Assembly: GCA_910585235.1 (NCBI GenBank)
Contig: CAJUCM010000011.1
Coordinates: 1-39,622, forward strand
Length of the DNA stretch: 39,622 nucleotides
Direction: 5' to 3'
From: an uncultured Christensenella sp.
GTDB lineage: Bacteria > Bacillota > Clostridia > Christensenellales > Borkfalkiaceae
A model generated the notes under the pieces. That model made no database searches. It saw only the letters and a program-made list of their open reading frames with translations, and had not been told where the DNA came from. The position numbers were made by a program, and so were the translations under genes. Of this stretch, positions 8,107 through 16,980 are shown piece after piece (within the stretch, counting starts at the first letter, position 1; the number at the start of each line of letters is the position of its first letter).

Positions 8107-9648
8107 ATGAATCTTATTCAAAAAATCGGTGCGTTCGGTCTGATTGCGGCAACCGCGCTGTCCGTTTCGGCATTCAGCCCCGCGATCGGCGCGCAGGCGG
8201 ACGAAGAAAAAACCGTTGAAATGTATCTCATCGGCGGACAGAGCAACGCCGCGGGAATGTCGAAACACCTGTATGCGGTCAACGAGAAATTTGAAAATAT
8301 CGGATATATGGGCGAGGTGGAATCGAATTCCCTCGATCAAAAACCCGTGCGTCCCGAACAGGTGCGCTTTTCCGACGTGATTGAAAGGGGACTCGGACAT
8401 TCCAAGGAGAGCATCGGACCCGAATACGGGATGGGTAAAGCGCTGAACGGCTATTATGACGGCGAAAACAGGGCGTTTATTTTCAAATACGCCGTGGGCG
8501 GTTCGCCCGTATTCGGCACGAACCGTTCGGATTGGCGCCCGAAGTCGCTCTGGGAGAGCGGTCACGAGCCTGATCTTACACGGGAGCCGACGGGAACGAA
8601 CGGCGTCGGCTGGCTGTATCAGATGTTTTTGTATAATTTTGAATATTGCTATGAATCGCTGAAAGCCGACGGCTATACGCCTGTCGTAAAGGGAATGGCG
8701 TGGATGCAGGGCGAGAGCGATTTGGGGCGTCATGATCAATACGGACCGGCGCTCGAAGCGTTGATCGGCGATTTCAGAAGCGATCTTTCTCAGATCACGG
8801 GCGACGATCTGAGCGGAATGCCCTTTGTCGTCGGCGAGATCGCAACGACCTATCAGATGTATGAAAATCCCGCTGTACCGCCCTTTATCGAAGCGCAACG
8901 CGCCGTCGCGGCAAAGATGTCGGGCGTCGAAACGGTTTCGACAAACGATCTTATCATCGTCAACCGCTACGGCGGGGTGAGCGGTTCGGACAATTCCCAC
9001 TTCAACGTCAACGACGAGGTGACGCTCGGTTTGCGCTTCGGGCGCAAGCTCGCCGCGCTGAACGGCAAAAAGACGGTGGAAGTCGAGGAAAAGGGCGGCT
9101 TCGTGACGTATGACTTTACCGATCCCGAATCGCTTGTTTTAACGCTCACGCCCTCCGATAACAATTCACTGACCGAGTTTACCGTGAACGGACAGGATAA
9201 ACTGTCCGAGGTGCAAAACGGAACCTACACTGTGATTTCGCCCGATAAAAATACCCAAGTCAAAGCGGTGTTCTCTGCGAAAACGCGCTATCAGGTGAGC
9301 TATGCAAAAGTCGAAAATGCAGAGTTTATCTCTTCGCCTGCGTTCGTGTACGACGGCGAATTACTGCAAGTCAGGTTGAAAGCAAAGGCGGGCTACGAAG
9401 TTTTATCCGTCCGATACGGCGATCGGGAAATGAGTTATAACGAAGCGGACGATTGTTACGAGACGGTAGCAAACGGGGCAAATACGGTGACCGTTCAAAT
9501 GCAGAAGATCACCGCGGATCCGCCGTCGCAAAACGGTTTGGCGGGCTGGGCGATCGCGCTCATTGCCGTCGGGTGCGCGCTGGTGGCAGGCGGGATCGGA
9601 ATTGCGGTTTATTTCGTTTGCAGAAATAAAAAGAATCAATCGGCTTGA
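8107..9648 (+). CDS. Secreted, C-terminally membrane-anchored SGNH carbohydrate esterase (sialate O-acetylesterase-like)
   Basis: A 513-residue exported protein. The signal peptide covers about residues 1-31. An SGNH-hydrolase catalytic domain follows, with block I LIGGQSNAAG (nucleophile Ser46), a second block KYAVGGSPVFG, MQGESD at about 200-205 and the DNSHFN block with Asp295/His298. This is the arrangement of the DUF303/SASA acetylesterase family, which removes acetyl groups from glycans. Two beta-rich repeats follow (about 310-470). A hydrophobic helix at about 477-505 with a CRNKKNQSA tail anchors the enzyme with its catalytic domain outside. A GTG at 8104 is an alternative start; I prefer the ATG at 8107, nine bases after GGGAG. 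It would deacetylate pectin or hemicellulose so the neighbouring glycosidases can act. Confidence 0.85.
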   Translation: MNLIQKIGAFGLIAATALSVSAFSPAIGAQADEEKTVEMYLIGGQSNAAGMSKHLYAVNEKFENIGYMGEVESNSLDQKPVRPEQVRFSDVIERGLGHSKESIGPEYGMGKALNGYYDGENRAFIFKYAVGGSPVFGTNRSDWRPKSLWESGHEPDLTREPTGTNGVGWLYQMFLYNFEYCYESLKADGYTPVVKGMAWMQGESDLGRHDQYGPALEALIGDFRSDLSQITGDDLSGMPFVVGEIATTYQMYENPAVPPFIEAQRAVAAKMSGVETVSTNDLIIVNRYGGVSGSDNSHFNVNDEVTLGLRFGRKLAALNGKKTVEVEEKGGFVTYDFTDPESLVLTLTPSDNNSLTEFTVNGQDKLSEVQNGTYTVISPDKNTQVKAVFSAKTRYQVSYAKVENAEFISSPAFVYDGELLQVRLKAKAGYEVLSVRYGDREMSYNEADDCYETVANGANTVTVQMQKITADPPSQNGLAGWAIALIAVGCALVAGGIGIAVYFVCRNKKNQSA

Positions 9649-9673
9649 TAAAAACCGATCAATGTGTTACAAT
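9645..9673 (+). promoter_or_regulatory. Sigma-A-type promoter with extended -10 for the GH2 gene
   Basis: TTGATA (9645-9650) is followed after 17 bases by TACAAT (9668-9673), with TGT directly before the -10. The -35 overlaps the stop codon of the esterase gene, so the GH2 gene can be transcribed independently of the upstream operon. Confidence 0.65.
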
Positions 9674-9705
9674 CGATCCGGATGAATCCAAACATTCGGA
9701 TCGAT
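9672..9705. promoter_or_regulatory. 34-bp palindrome over the GH2 transcription start: candidate operator
   Basis: The half-site ATCGATCCGGATG (9672-9684) and its near-perfect inverse CATTCGGATCGAT (9693-9705) are separated by 8 bases, with one mismatch in 13 pairs (a G-U pair in RNA). The palindrome starts at the end of the -10 box and covers the expected start site, where a repressor would block transcription. No T-run follows, so it is not a simple terminator. It could also fold as a 5' leader hairpin. Confidence 0.55.
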
Positions 9706-9726
9706 CCGTGTATTGGGAGAAAATCA

Positions 9727-12270
9727 ATGAAAGACGAATATCTGAAATTTCTGAGGGTCGGCGTTGAAAAACCGAGAGCTTATTATGTGCCTTTTTCGGC
9801 GGGGCAGAGCGTCGGCGAACGGTACGGCATCGTCGATCGGTTGACGAGCGACCGCTTTCTTCCGCTTGACGGCGAGTGGGGGATCAAAGAACATTCCGAT
9901 CCTCACGGTGTGGAGATCGGAGAGGCGATGACGCAAAAGATCACCGTGCCGTCGTGCGTGCAGATGAAGGGGTACGACCGCATCCAGTATATCAACGACC
10001 GCTATCCCTTTCCGTTCGATCCGCCCCGCGTGCCCGACGAAAACCCGACCTATCACTACCGCCGTAAATTTACGTTGAATGAGGTTGCCGAAAAATACTA
10101 TCTTGTGTTCGAGGGCGTGGATAGCGGATTCTATGTGTTTGTAAACGGGAAAGAAGTCGGCTACGGGCAGATCTCGCACGCGATGAACGAGTTCGATATT
10201 TCAAAGTTTGTCCGCACGGGCGAAAACACGATCGACGTTATCGTCTTAAAGTGGTGCGCGTCGAGCTATCTCGAATGTCAGGATAAGTTCCGCTTTACGG
10301 GAATTTTCAGCAGCGTGTATCTGTTGCGCCGTCCGAAGGCGCATATCACCGATTTTAAGATCGAAACGGATTACGACGGAAAAGACGGATTTATCTTGAT
10401 TCATAATTTAAGCGCGATTCCGTTTACATATTCCGTAGCGGGCGAAGCGGGGGAACTCGCGCCCGAAAAGAGTGCGACCGTGAAAATTGCAAACGCTACC
10501 CCCTGGACGGCGGAGTCGCCGCACCTTTACGAAGTGACGCTTTGCGCGAACGGCGAAAAGATCGTGCAAAGAGCGGGCGTGCGCCGCGTGAAAATCGAGA
10601 ACGGCGTTTTCAAAATCAACGGCAGGCATATCAAAGGCGTGAACCGTCACGAAATGAATCCGCAGACGGGCGCGACGGTCACGGCGGAGGATACGCTCGA
10701 AGATCTTCGGCTCATGAAGTGGGCGAACGTGAACGCGATCCGCACGTCGCACTATCCCGATATGCCTCAGTTTTACGAACTCTGCGACGCGTTGGGGTTC
10801 TACGTCATGGACGAGGCGGACGTGGAAACGCACGGGATCGTTCCGGCGCACGGCGGCGACTTTTCGCAGTGGGAGCGCTATACCGACAACGGCACGTTTG
10901 ACGAGGGGATTCTCGACCGTGAAATCAATCTCTACGAGCGGGATAAAAACAAGACCTGCGTTGTGATCTGGTCGCTCGGAAACGAATCGAGCTGGGGCAA
11001 AATGTTCTATGCGGGCGCCGATTATATTCACGCGCGCGATAATCGCCCCGTGCATTACGAGGGGATCGTCAATGCAAATAAGAGCAAGTATTATACGCAC
11101 CGCGTGGATATTGCGAGCAGAATGTATGCGCCGCCCGAATTTTTCGACGAATTTCTGAAAGACGAAAAGGAGACGCGTCCCTACGTTCTCTGCGAGTATT
11201 CGCACGCAATGGGGAACAGCAACGGCGATCTGAACGACTATTGGAACGAGATCGACAAGAGCGACCGCTTTATGGGTGCGTTCGTGTGGGAGTGGTGCGA
11301 TCACGCAATCAAAACAGAAAAAGGTTTTCTGTACGGCGGGGACTTCGGCGAGGCGGAACACGACGGCAATTTCTGCGTGGACGGGCTTGTGAGCCCCGAC
11401 CGCCTGATTAAGAGCAACCTGTTGGAACTGAAAGCGGTTTACGGCGGAAAACGGGAGAAGGCGTTTGTTCCGCCCGAACCGAAGCCGTTTTGTAAAATGA
11501 CGGCAAAATCCCCCGCAAAGGTCGAAACCGACGGAAACGGGCGGATCGGAAAGATCGGCAACGTATTATTTGACGAGCCGATCAAAATTCAGATTTTACG
11601 CGCCTATCTCGATAACGACAAATACGCGAAGGACGAATGGGTGAAGTTCGGGGGATTTACGCAAAAGACGGACAGCTCGGAAACGTTATCGGGCGGCACA
11701 AAGGTCTATTGCGGAAAAATCGTAAAAAACACGTTCGCGCCCGTTATGAAATTTACGCTCGCGATCTCTCCCTTCGACGGCGGCGCGGATATTTCGTTTG
11801 AATACGAGGTCGCGGAACGCATTGCGTATCTGCCCCGTATCGGTTTGGAATTTGCGCTGGATCAAGCGGATATGCCCTTCGAGTACGACGGCTACGGAGA
11901 GACGGAAAGTTATATCGATAAACATATGGCGAGCGAATACGGCACATACCGTTCCACGGCGGAGAAGAACTACGGGCACTATGTGAAGCCGCAGGAGAGC
12001 GGGAGCCATTTCGGCGCAACGCGCCTCAAAATCGGCGGTATGGAGATCACGGCGGAAAAGCCGTTCTCGTTCAACGTTTCGCCCTATTCCGTGCAGGCGC
12101 TTACGGATACTGCGCACGACTTTGAACTTCCCCGTTCGGATAAGACGTATGTGAATCTGGATATTGCCATGAGCGGTGTGGGAACGAATTCCTGCGGACC
12201 CGCGCTTGCGGAAAAATACCGCGCGCCCAAACGCGGAAAGAACGTTTTCCGTTTCGTTTGCGGAAAGTGA
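9727..12270 (+). CDS. lacZ: GH2 beta-galactosidase
   Basis: An 847-residue cytoplasmic enzyme. The ATG at 9727 is preceded by GGGAG; an in-frame start further upstream at 9664 would run through the promoter and palindrome and is rejected. The family 2 order is visible: jelly-roll domain (about 45-205), immunoglobulin-like domain (about 207-290), TIM barrel (about 295-585) and a C-terminal beta domain. VNRHEMNPQTG sits at 305-315. The acid/base is Glu420 in WSLGNESS and the nucleophile Glu490 in LCEYSHAMGNSNG. It is shorter than E. coli LacZ (about 1020 residues). It releases beta-linked galactose from imported oligosaccharides; a related beta-glycoside cannot be excluded. The gene ends at a strong terminator. 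Confidence 0.92.
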   Translation: MKDEYLKFLRVGVEKPRAYYVPFSAGQSVGERYGIVDRLTSDRFLPLDGEWGIKEHSDPHGVEIGEAMTQKITVPSCVQMKGYDRIQYINDRYPFPFDPPRVPDENPTYHYRRKFTLNEVAEKYYLVFEGVDSGFYVFVNGKEVGYGQISHAMNEFDISKFVRTGENTIDVIVLKWCASSYLECQDKFRFTGIFSSVYLLRRPKAHITDFKIETDYDGKDGFILIHNLSAIPFTYSVAGEAGELAPEKSATVKIANATPWTAESPHLYEVTLCANGEKIVQRAGVRRVKIENGVFKINGRHIKGVNRHEMNPQTGATVTAEDTLEDLRLMKWANVNAIRTSHYPDMPQFYELCDALGFYVMDEADVETHGIVPAHGGDFSQWERYTDNGTFDEGILDREINLYERDKNKTCVVIWSLGNESSWGKMFYAGADYIHARDNRPVHYEGIVNANKSKYYTHRVDIASRMYAPPEFFDEFLKDEKETRPYVLCEYSHAMGNSNGDLNDYWNEIDKSDRFMGAFVWEWCDHAIKTEKGFLYGGDFGEAEHDGNFCVDGLVSPDRLIKSNLLELKAVYGGKREKAFVPPEPKPFCKMTAKSPAKVETDGNGRIGKIGNVLFDEPIKIQILRAYLDNDKYAKDEWVKFGGFTQKTDSSETLSGGTKVYCGKIVKNTFAPVMKFTLAISPFDGGADISFEYEVAERIAYLPRIGLEFALDQADMPFEYDGYGETESYIDKHMASEYGTYRSTAEKNYGHYVKPQESGSHFGATRLKIGGMEITAEKPFSFNVSPYSVQALTDTAHDFELPRSDKTYVNLDIAMSGVGTNSCGPALAEKYRAPKRGKNVFRFVCGK

Positions 12271-12280
12271 AAGAAAGATC

Positions 12281-12316
12281 AAAAAGCGCTCTGAAAATGA
12301 TAGGAGCGCTTTTTTA
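12281..12316 (+). terminator. Rho-independent terminator after the GH2 gene
   Basis: The stem AGCGCTC (12285-12291) pairs with GAGCGCT (12304-12310), flanked by an A-run before and a T-run after, with a 12-base loop. It lies 10 bases after the GH2 stop and closes the transcription unit. Confidence 0.9.
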
Positions 12317-12348
12317 TGCAATGCGATCGGGATTGCCCTTGTATTCGC

Positions 12349-12377
12349 TTGCGGTTTTCCCGAAAATCATATATAAT
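12349..12377 (+). promoter_or_regulatory. Sigma-A-type promoter for the GH3 gene
   Basis: TTGCGG (12349-12354), a 17-base spacer and TATAAT (12372-12377) lie between the GH2 terminator and the GH3 start. The GH3 gene is therefore a separate unit. Confidence 0.6.
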
Positions 12378-12427
12378 ATTTTGAGCCTGCGGTATGTACG
12401 GCAAAGAGGAAACGAGAGGAAAAAGGA

Positions 12428-14437
12428 ATGAAAAAGACGTTGAACGATTTGACGATCGAAGAAAAACTTCGGCTTATCTGCGGAAAGGACTGTTGGAACA
12501 CCTGCGATCTGGACGGGAAGCTCCCTTCCGTGCGGGTGACGGATGCGAGCATGGGCGTGAGAATGCCCGTCGATCCGGAGCAATGGGGCGGCGACAGACC
12601 GTCCGTTTCCTATCCCTCGCTGCAAATGCTCTGCAATACCTGGAATACGGGGATCACGCGCGAATATGCGGAGTGCGTGGCGGACGACTGCCTCGATTAC
12701 GGCGCGGATATTTTGCTGGGACCGGGCGTGAACATCAAACGCAATCCTCTATGCGGGCGCAATTTTGAATACTTTTCGGAGGATCCGTATCTTGCCGGCG
12801 TGATGGCGCGGGAATACGTCAACGGATTGCAGAGCGAGGGCGCGGGGGCGTGCGTCAAGCACTTCTGTTGCAATAACGAAGAGACGAACCGTTTACAGCA
12901 GTCGAGCGAGGTGGACGAGAGAACGTTGCGCGAAATTTACTACAAGCCGTTTGAGATCGCCTGCGAGGCAAAGCCCGTGTCGCTCATGTCGAGTTACAAC
13001 CGCATTAACGGCGTTTACGGTTCGGAATATCGGAAAGGTTACGATATTTTGCGCAACGAATACGGTTTCGACGGGCTTATCATGTCCGACTGGGATGCCG
13101 TGCGCAACAGAACAAAGGCGGCAAAGGCGGGGTGCGATTTGGAAATGCCCTATCACCCCGAACATTACGAAGCGCTGGTTGCCGATTACAGGGCGGGAAG
13201 AATTACGGAAGCGGAAATCGATCTTTGCGCGCAGAGAGTGTTGGATCTGGTTGACCGCTGTAAAAAATTGCAGACGGGAAAAAAGCGCAAGCACGCTCTT
13301 GAAGAGAGAATCGGCTTTACGCAGAAGGTCGCGGAAGAGGGGATCGTACTCTTAAAAAACGACGGCGTTCTGCCCTTGAAAAAGGGACAGAGTCTTTCTA
13401 TGTGCGGCTGGTTTGCCCGCCCGTGCGCTTATGCGCGCAAGCGCCCCGAACTGACGTGCGGCGGCGGTTCGGGTAAAGTCGAACGGCTGACGCCCATGTT
13501 CGATATGCTTGAAATATTGCAGCGGGAACACGGCGGGGCGGTTACTTACGAACCCGCGTTTTCGGAAAACGGCGTTGACAGCGCGTTCATGATTCCCGGA
13601 AACGCCATCATGAACGCGGCGGTGAGCGAAGTGAATCTGGTGTTTGCGGGCACGGGCGCGGGGATCGAGTGCGAAGGCGGCGACAGACGCTCCATGAGCC
13701 TTGAAAGCGACGCGCAGGTACGCACGATTTTGGAGACGGCGGCGGTGAACAGGAACACGGTGGTGATTTTGTTTGCGGGCGCCCCGATCGATATGAGCGA
13801 ATGGATCGACGAAGTCGCGGCGGTCGTATATGTCGGGTTCCCCGGCGAGCGCGGCGGCGAAGCGCTTGCAAACGTTTTGACGGGCAAGGTAAATCCGAGC
13901 GGAAAACTCAGCGAAACGTTCCCGCTTTCGTATGAGGATACGCCCTCCGCGCAGTGTTACAGGGACTGCAACGTGACGCGCTACGAGGAAGGATTAAACG
14001 TCGGCTACCGCTACTACGATACTTTCGGCGAGCCGGTGCTGTTTCCGTTCGGTCACGGGCTGAGCTATTCGGAATTTGAATATAAAAATATTTCGTTGAA
14101 AAAAACGGGCGCGGGATTGGAAGTCGGTTTTGAGATCGAAAATACTTCCGACGTGAGCGGCAAGGAAATTGCACAGGTGTATGTGCGCGCGATGAGTTCG
14201 TATGTATATCGTCCGTATAAAGAATTAAAGGGCTTTGCGAAAACGTTTGTGAAAGCGGGGGAAAAAGAGCGCGTTACGGTGCGCCTCGACCGCCGCGCGT
14301 TCGAGTATTGGTCGGTCGCGGACGACGGTTGGAAAATCGAGGACGGCGTCTATGAGATTATCGTCGCCGCCTCCTGTTCGGATGAAAGGCTGAGCGCGAA
14401 GATACAAATAAAAGACGGGGTTATCACCGTACTGTGA
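12428..14437 (+). CDS. bglX: GH3 beta-glucosidase-like glycoside hydrolase
   Basis: A 669-residue cytoplasmic enzyme preceded by an AGGAAAAAGGA purine tract. The N-terminal GH3 barrel (about residues 8-250) carries KHF at 144-146, RLQQSSEVDERTLREIY at 155-171 and the nucleophile Asp221 in LIMSDWD. The alpha/beta sandwich domain (about 305-520) and the C-terminal fibronectin-III-like domain (about 555-660, with YRPYKELKGF) complete the standard three-domain form. Family members hydrolyse beta-glucosides, beta-xylosides or alpha-L-arabinosides, and sequence alone does not decide between them. In this setting it would finish the breakdown of oligosaccharides entering through the upstream transporter. 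The gene has its own promoter and terminator. The symbol marks the general family type only. Confidence 0.9.
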   Translation: MKKTLNDLTIEEKLRLICGKDCWNTCDLDGKLPSVRVTDASMGVRMPVDPEQWGGDRPSVSYPSLQMLCNTWNTGITREYAECVADDCLDYGADILLGPGVNIKRNPLCGRNFEYFSEDPYLAGVMAREYVNGLQSEGAGACVKHFCCNNEETNRLQQSSEVDERTLREIYYKPFEIACEAKPVSLMSSYNRINGVYGSEYRKGYDILRNEYGFDGLIMSDWDAVRNRTKAAKAGCDLEMPYHPEHYEALVADYRAGRITEAEIDLCAQRVLDLVDRCKKLQTGKKRKHALEERIGFTQKVAEEGIVLLKNDGVLPLKKGQSLSMCGWFARPCAYARKRPELTCGGGSGKVERLTPMFDMLEILQREHGGAVTYEPAFSENGVDSAFMIPGNAIMNAAVSEVNLVFAGTGAGIECEGGDRRSMSLESDAQVRTILETAAVNRNTVVILFAGAPIDMSEWIDEVAAVVYVGFPGERGGEALANVLTGKVNPSGKLSETFPLSYEDTPSAQCYRDCNVTRYEEGLNVGYRYYDTFGEPVLFPFGHGLSYSEFEYKNISLKKTGAGLEVGFEIENTSDVSGKEIAQVYVRAMSSYVYRPYKELKGFAKTFVKAGEKERVTVRLDRRAFEYWSVADDGWKIEDGVYEIIVAASCSDERLSAKIQIKDGVITVL

Positions 14438-14460
14438 ATACACGGAAAACTTTGACCGAT

Positions 14461-14491
14461 CGGACAGAACGAATGCTCTGTCCGGTTTTTT
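14461..14491 (+). terminator. Rho-independent terminator after the GH3 gene
   Basis: CGGACAGA (14461-14468) pairs with TCTGTCCG (14477-14484) across an 8-base loop and is followed by a T-run. It lies 23 bases after the GH3 stop. Confidence 0.9.
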
Positions 14492-14554
14492 ATGTGTTTT
14501 TTGTTTTTTTACATAATTTTTCCACGGTTCGGGATACTGATATAAGAAATATCT

Positions 14555-15190
14555 ATGGGAAATCAGACTATCTATTTCAAAAAGAAGCCCCGGATCGTTT
14601 CGGTCAGTACGGTGGCGGGACCGAAAGAGTGCGCGGGGGTCATCGGACGCTATGTTGAAAGGGCGCTTTCCGACGATATGTTCGGTGAATCCACGTTTGA
14701 AAAAGCGGAATGTAAAATGCTTTCCACCGTGATCGACGGCGCGATCAAAAATGCGGGATTACAGCGCAAGGACGTCGATATGATCGTATCGGGCGATCTG
14801 CTCAACCAGATCATTTCGGCGAGCTTTGCGGCGCGCGACTTCTCCATTCCCTTTTTGGGGGTGTACGGCGCCTGTTCCACCATGGCGGAAAGTCTTGCGG
14901 TCGCGGCGGCGTTTACGGACGGCGGTTACAGACGGCGGGTTGTTGCGGCAACGGGCAGCCATTTCGCGTCCGCGGAACGGCAGTACCGCTATCCCTTGGA
15001 ACTCGGAACAACGCGTCCGCCGCAGTCGCAATGGACTGTGACGGGCGCGGGAGGCGCGCTCGTCGCCTGCGAGGGGGACGGGATCAGAATTGCGGCGGCA
15101 ACGCTCGGCAAAGTCGTTGACTACGGCATTACCGACGTCAACAATATGGGGGCGGCAATGGCGCCCGCGAGTGGTATAATGGCACCATAA
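14555..15190 (+). pseudogene. spoVAD: Truncated spoVAD (stage V sporulation protein AD)
   Basis: The frame encodes 211 residues and matches the N-terminal three-fifths of SpoVAD, the thiolase-fold protein that binds dipicolinic acid for import into the forespore (family length about 340). Family landmarks are FKKKPRIVSVSTVAGPKE near the start, GVYGACSTM at 102-110, AATGSHFASAERQYRYPLE at 131-149 and VNNMGAAMAPA at 195-205. After residue 205 (about base 15170) the sequence leaves the family and stops six codons later. The missing part is not found downstream. No spoVAC lies upstream and no spoVAE follows. It is most simply a gene cut by an insertion or rearrangement whose right-hand side is the polysaccharide cluster; an assembly join is the alternative. 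Confidence 0.8.
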
Positions 15191-15304
15191 AAAGGGGCAA
15201 CAAGGTACGTCTGCATAAATTATGACCCCAAGGAGGTGGTGGAAGTTCCGTTTCATTTGCCGAAATGAATTTTTTCAAAAATTGTTGTTTTTTCAAAAAT
15301 TTTG
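15191..15304. other. Non-coding stretch after the spoVAD break
   Basis: No gene is supported here. The stretch contains two near-identical copies of a TTTTTTCAAAAATT element (about 15270-15301), possibly arising from slippage or marking the right side of a rearrangement. A 28-codon frame at 15222-15308 resembles nothing I recognise. Base composition shifts here from GC-rich to AT-rich. Confidence 0.4.
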
Positions 15305-15333
15305 TTGACTTATTTTTATATATCATATATAAT
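15305..15333 (+). promoter_or_regulatory. Sigma-A-type promoter at the start of the polysaccharide region
   Basis: TTGACT (15305-15310), a 17-base spacer and a perfect TATAAT (15328-15333) lie 67 bases upstream of the membrane protein gene at 15401. This is the best consensus promoter in the window and may drive the whole polysaccharide cluster. Confidence 0.7.
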
Positions 15334-15400
15334 GAATAGAAATAGACGGCGAAATTTTTGAATTAAATTCACGGCAGATAATATTTTAAGGAGAAGGCAG

Positions 15401-15889
15401 ATGATAAACGTGCTTATAATCGGCTTCATCATTATAGCTGTATTTGTTATCGCATTTTTATCATTGAAAGTGCGCCGCTGCGGCATAGGCATTCTGCGCA
15501 GGTATTTTAACGGCGCGATTAAGTGCACTTTTACCGCCTCCTGCTTTTTGTTGGTTACCTGTTCCGGTCTGATCCTTTGCTATACGAGCGTGAGCGATAT
15601 TCTGAAATCGACGCTTTCGCCGGAATCCGTTGAAAAAATTAAACTTTTTGCGCGCGTGCTCACCGGCGTAGATTCGGTTTTTGTTGCGTTGCAGTCGCTG
15701 GCGTTTGCTTCCTTTATGGTCAGCGCCGTTTCGTGCTTTGTGTATTTATGCGGAAAGTTGACGGTCTATGCTTACAGCGACAACTCCAATGTGAGCGGTA
15801 CGGCGGAAAAGGAAAAAAATATCGGAATAAAATGTTTTTCTTTCCATGCTCCGAAAACGTTTTTAGTTTATTCCAAATTTAATTCGTAA
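15401..15889 (+). CDS. Unknown small membrane protein
   Basis: I do not recognise this 162-residue protein. It has three hydrophobic segments, at about residues 3-22, 42-64 and 92-118, and a short charged C-terminal tail. It starts at an ATG eight bases after AAGGAG and sits behind a near-consensus promoter. It lies between the broken spoVAD and the rhamnose genes, about 190 bases before rfbA. Those 190 bases hold an imperfect hairpin at 15901-15920 without a T-run and no clear second promoter. The protein could be an accessory of the polysaccharide cluster or a passenger of the rearrangement. Confidence 0.6.
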   Translation: MINVLIIGFIIIAVFVIAFLSLKVRRCGIGILRRYFNGAIKCTFTASCFLLVTCSGLILCYTSVSDILKSTLSPESVEKIKLFARVLTGVDSVFVALQSLAFASFMVSAVSCFVYLCGKLTVYAYSDNSNVSGTAEKEKNIGIKCFSFHAPKTFLVYSKFNS

Positions 15890-16083
15890 AATCAAATATT
15901 GTCCACGGGATCGCCGCGGACGGTTGTAGCGTATTCAGTATTTCTTGCACAAATTATTGTGTAGGATTTAACAGTTGATGCGCTTTTTTTGTTGCAAAAA
16001 ACCGGGATCATTGACGAAGAGGCGTTTGATCCATGACAAACGAAATACAGGACTTACGCAAGTTTTGCGCAAGGGTGATCGAT

Positions 16084-16980
16084 ATGAAAGGAATCATACT
16101 TGCAGGCGGTTCGGGAACGCGTCTGTATCCGCTTACAAGAGTAACAAGTAAACAGTTGCTGCCTATTTACGATAAACCCATGATATATTATCCGTTATCG
16201 GTTTTAATGAATGCGGGGATAAGGGATATACTGATAATATCGACTCCGCAGGATACTCCGCGCTTTGAAGAGCTTCTGGGGGACGGAAAAGCGATAGGGA
16301 TCAATTTGTCTTATGCGGTACAACCCTCGCCGGACGGGCTTGCCCAGGCGTTCTTGATCGGTGCAGAATTTATAGGACATGACAGCGTGGCTATGGTGCT
16401 TGGCGATAATATTTTTGCCGGACACGGCTTGAAGAAGCGGTTGCGCATGGCGGTTCAGCGTGCCGAGGAGGGGAAGGGCGCAACGGTTTTCGGATATTAT
16501 GTGGACGATCCCGAACGTTTCGGCATTGTTGAATTTGATAAGACGGGCAAGGCGATTTCGATTGAGGAAAAGCCTGAAAATCCTAAAAGCAATTATTGCG
16601 TTACAGGATTATATTTCTATGACAATCAAGTTGTGGAGTATGCAAAGCATTTAAGACCGTCTCCGCGCGGGGAGCTTGAAATTACCGATTTGAACAGAAT
16701 ATATCTGGAAAAAGGTCATCTTCACGTTGAGCTTTTGGGACAGGGATTTACCTGGCTCGATACGGGAACCATGGATAGTTTGAACGATGCCTCCAATTTT
16801 ATCAGAACGGTGGAAACGCATCAGCACAGGAAGGTCGGCTGTATCGAAGAAATTGCTTATTTGAACGGATGGATCGATCAAGAACGGCTTCTTGAACTGT
16901 ATGAGCCCATGAAAAAGAATGAATACGGGCAGTACTTGAAAGACATCATCGAAGGAAAATATTTGGACGGATTATATTGA
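16084..16980 (+). CDS. rfbA: Glucose-1-phosphate thymidylyltransferase
   Basis: A 298-residue cytoplasmic enzyme that makes dTDP-glucose from dTTP and glucose 1-phosphate, the first step to dTDP-L-rhamnose. The start at 16084 gives the family N-terminus MKGIILAGGSGTRLYPLT; an upstream in-frame ATG at 16033 would add 17 residues absent from the family. Nucleotide-binding GGSGTRL, then KQLLPIYDKPMIYYPLS, MVLGDNIFAGHG and EEKPENPKSNYCVTGLYFYD are all present. Its stop TGA overlaps the ATG of rfbC (TGATG at 16978-16982), so the two are translationally coupled. Confidence 0.97.
   Translation: MKGIILAGGSGTRLYPLTRVTSKQLLPIYDKPMIYYPLSVLMNAGIRDILIISTPQDTPRFEELLGDGKAIGINLSYAVQPSPDGLAQAFLIGAEFIGHDSVAMVLGDNIFAGHGLKKRLRMAVQRAEEGKGATVFGYYVDDPERFGIVEFDKTGKAISIEEKPENPKSNYCVTGLYFYDNQVVEYAKHLRPSPRGELEITDLNRIYLEKGHLHVELLGQGFTWLDTGTMDSLNDASNFIRTVETHQHRKVGCIEEIAYLNGWIDQERLLELYEPMKKNEYGQYLKDIIEGKYLDGLY

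Noticed and set aside
15222..15308. 28-codon frame after the spoVAD break
   Set aside because: It is short, has no recognisable similarity, and runs into the -35 of the next promoter; probably chance.
15901..15920. Hairpin GTCCACGG / CCGCGGAC between the 15401 gene and rfbA
   Set aside because: It has a mismatch in the stem and no T-run, so I do not call it a terminator.
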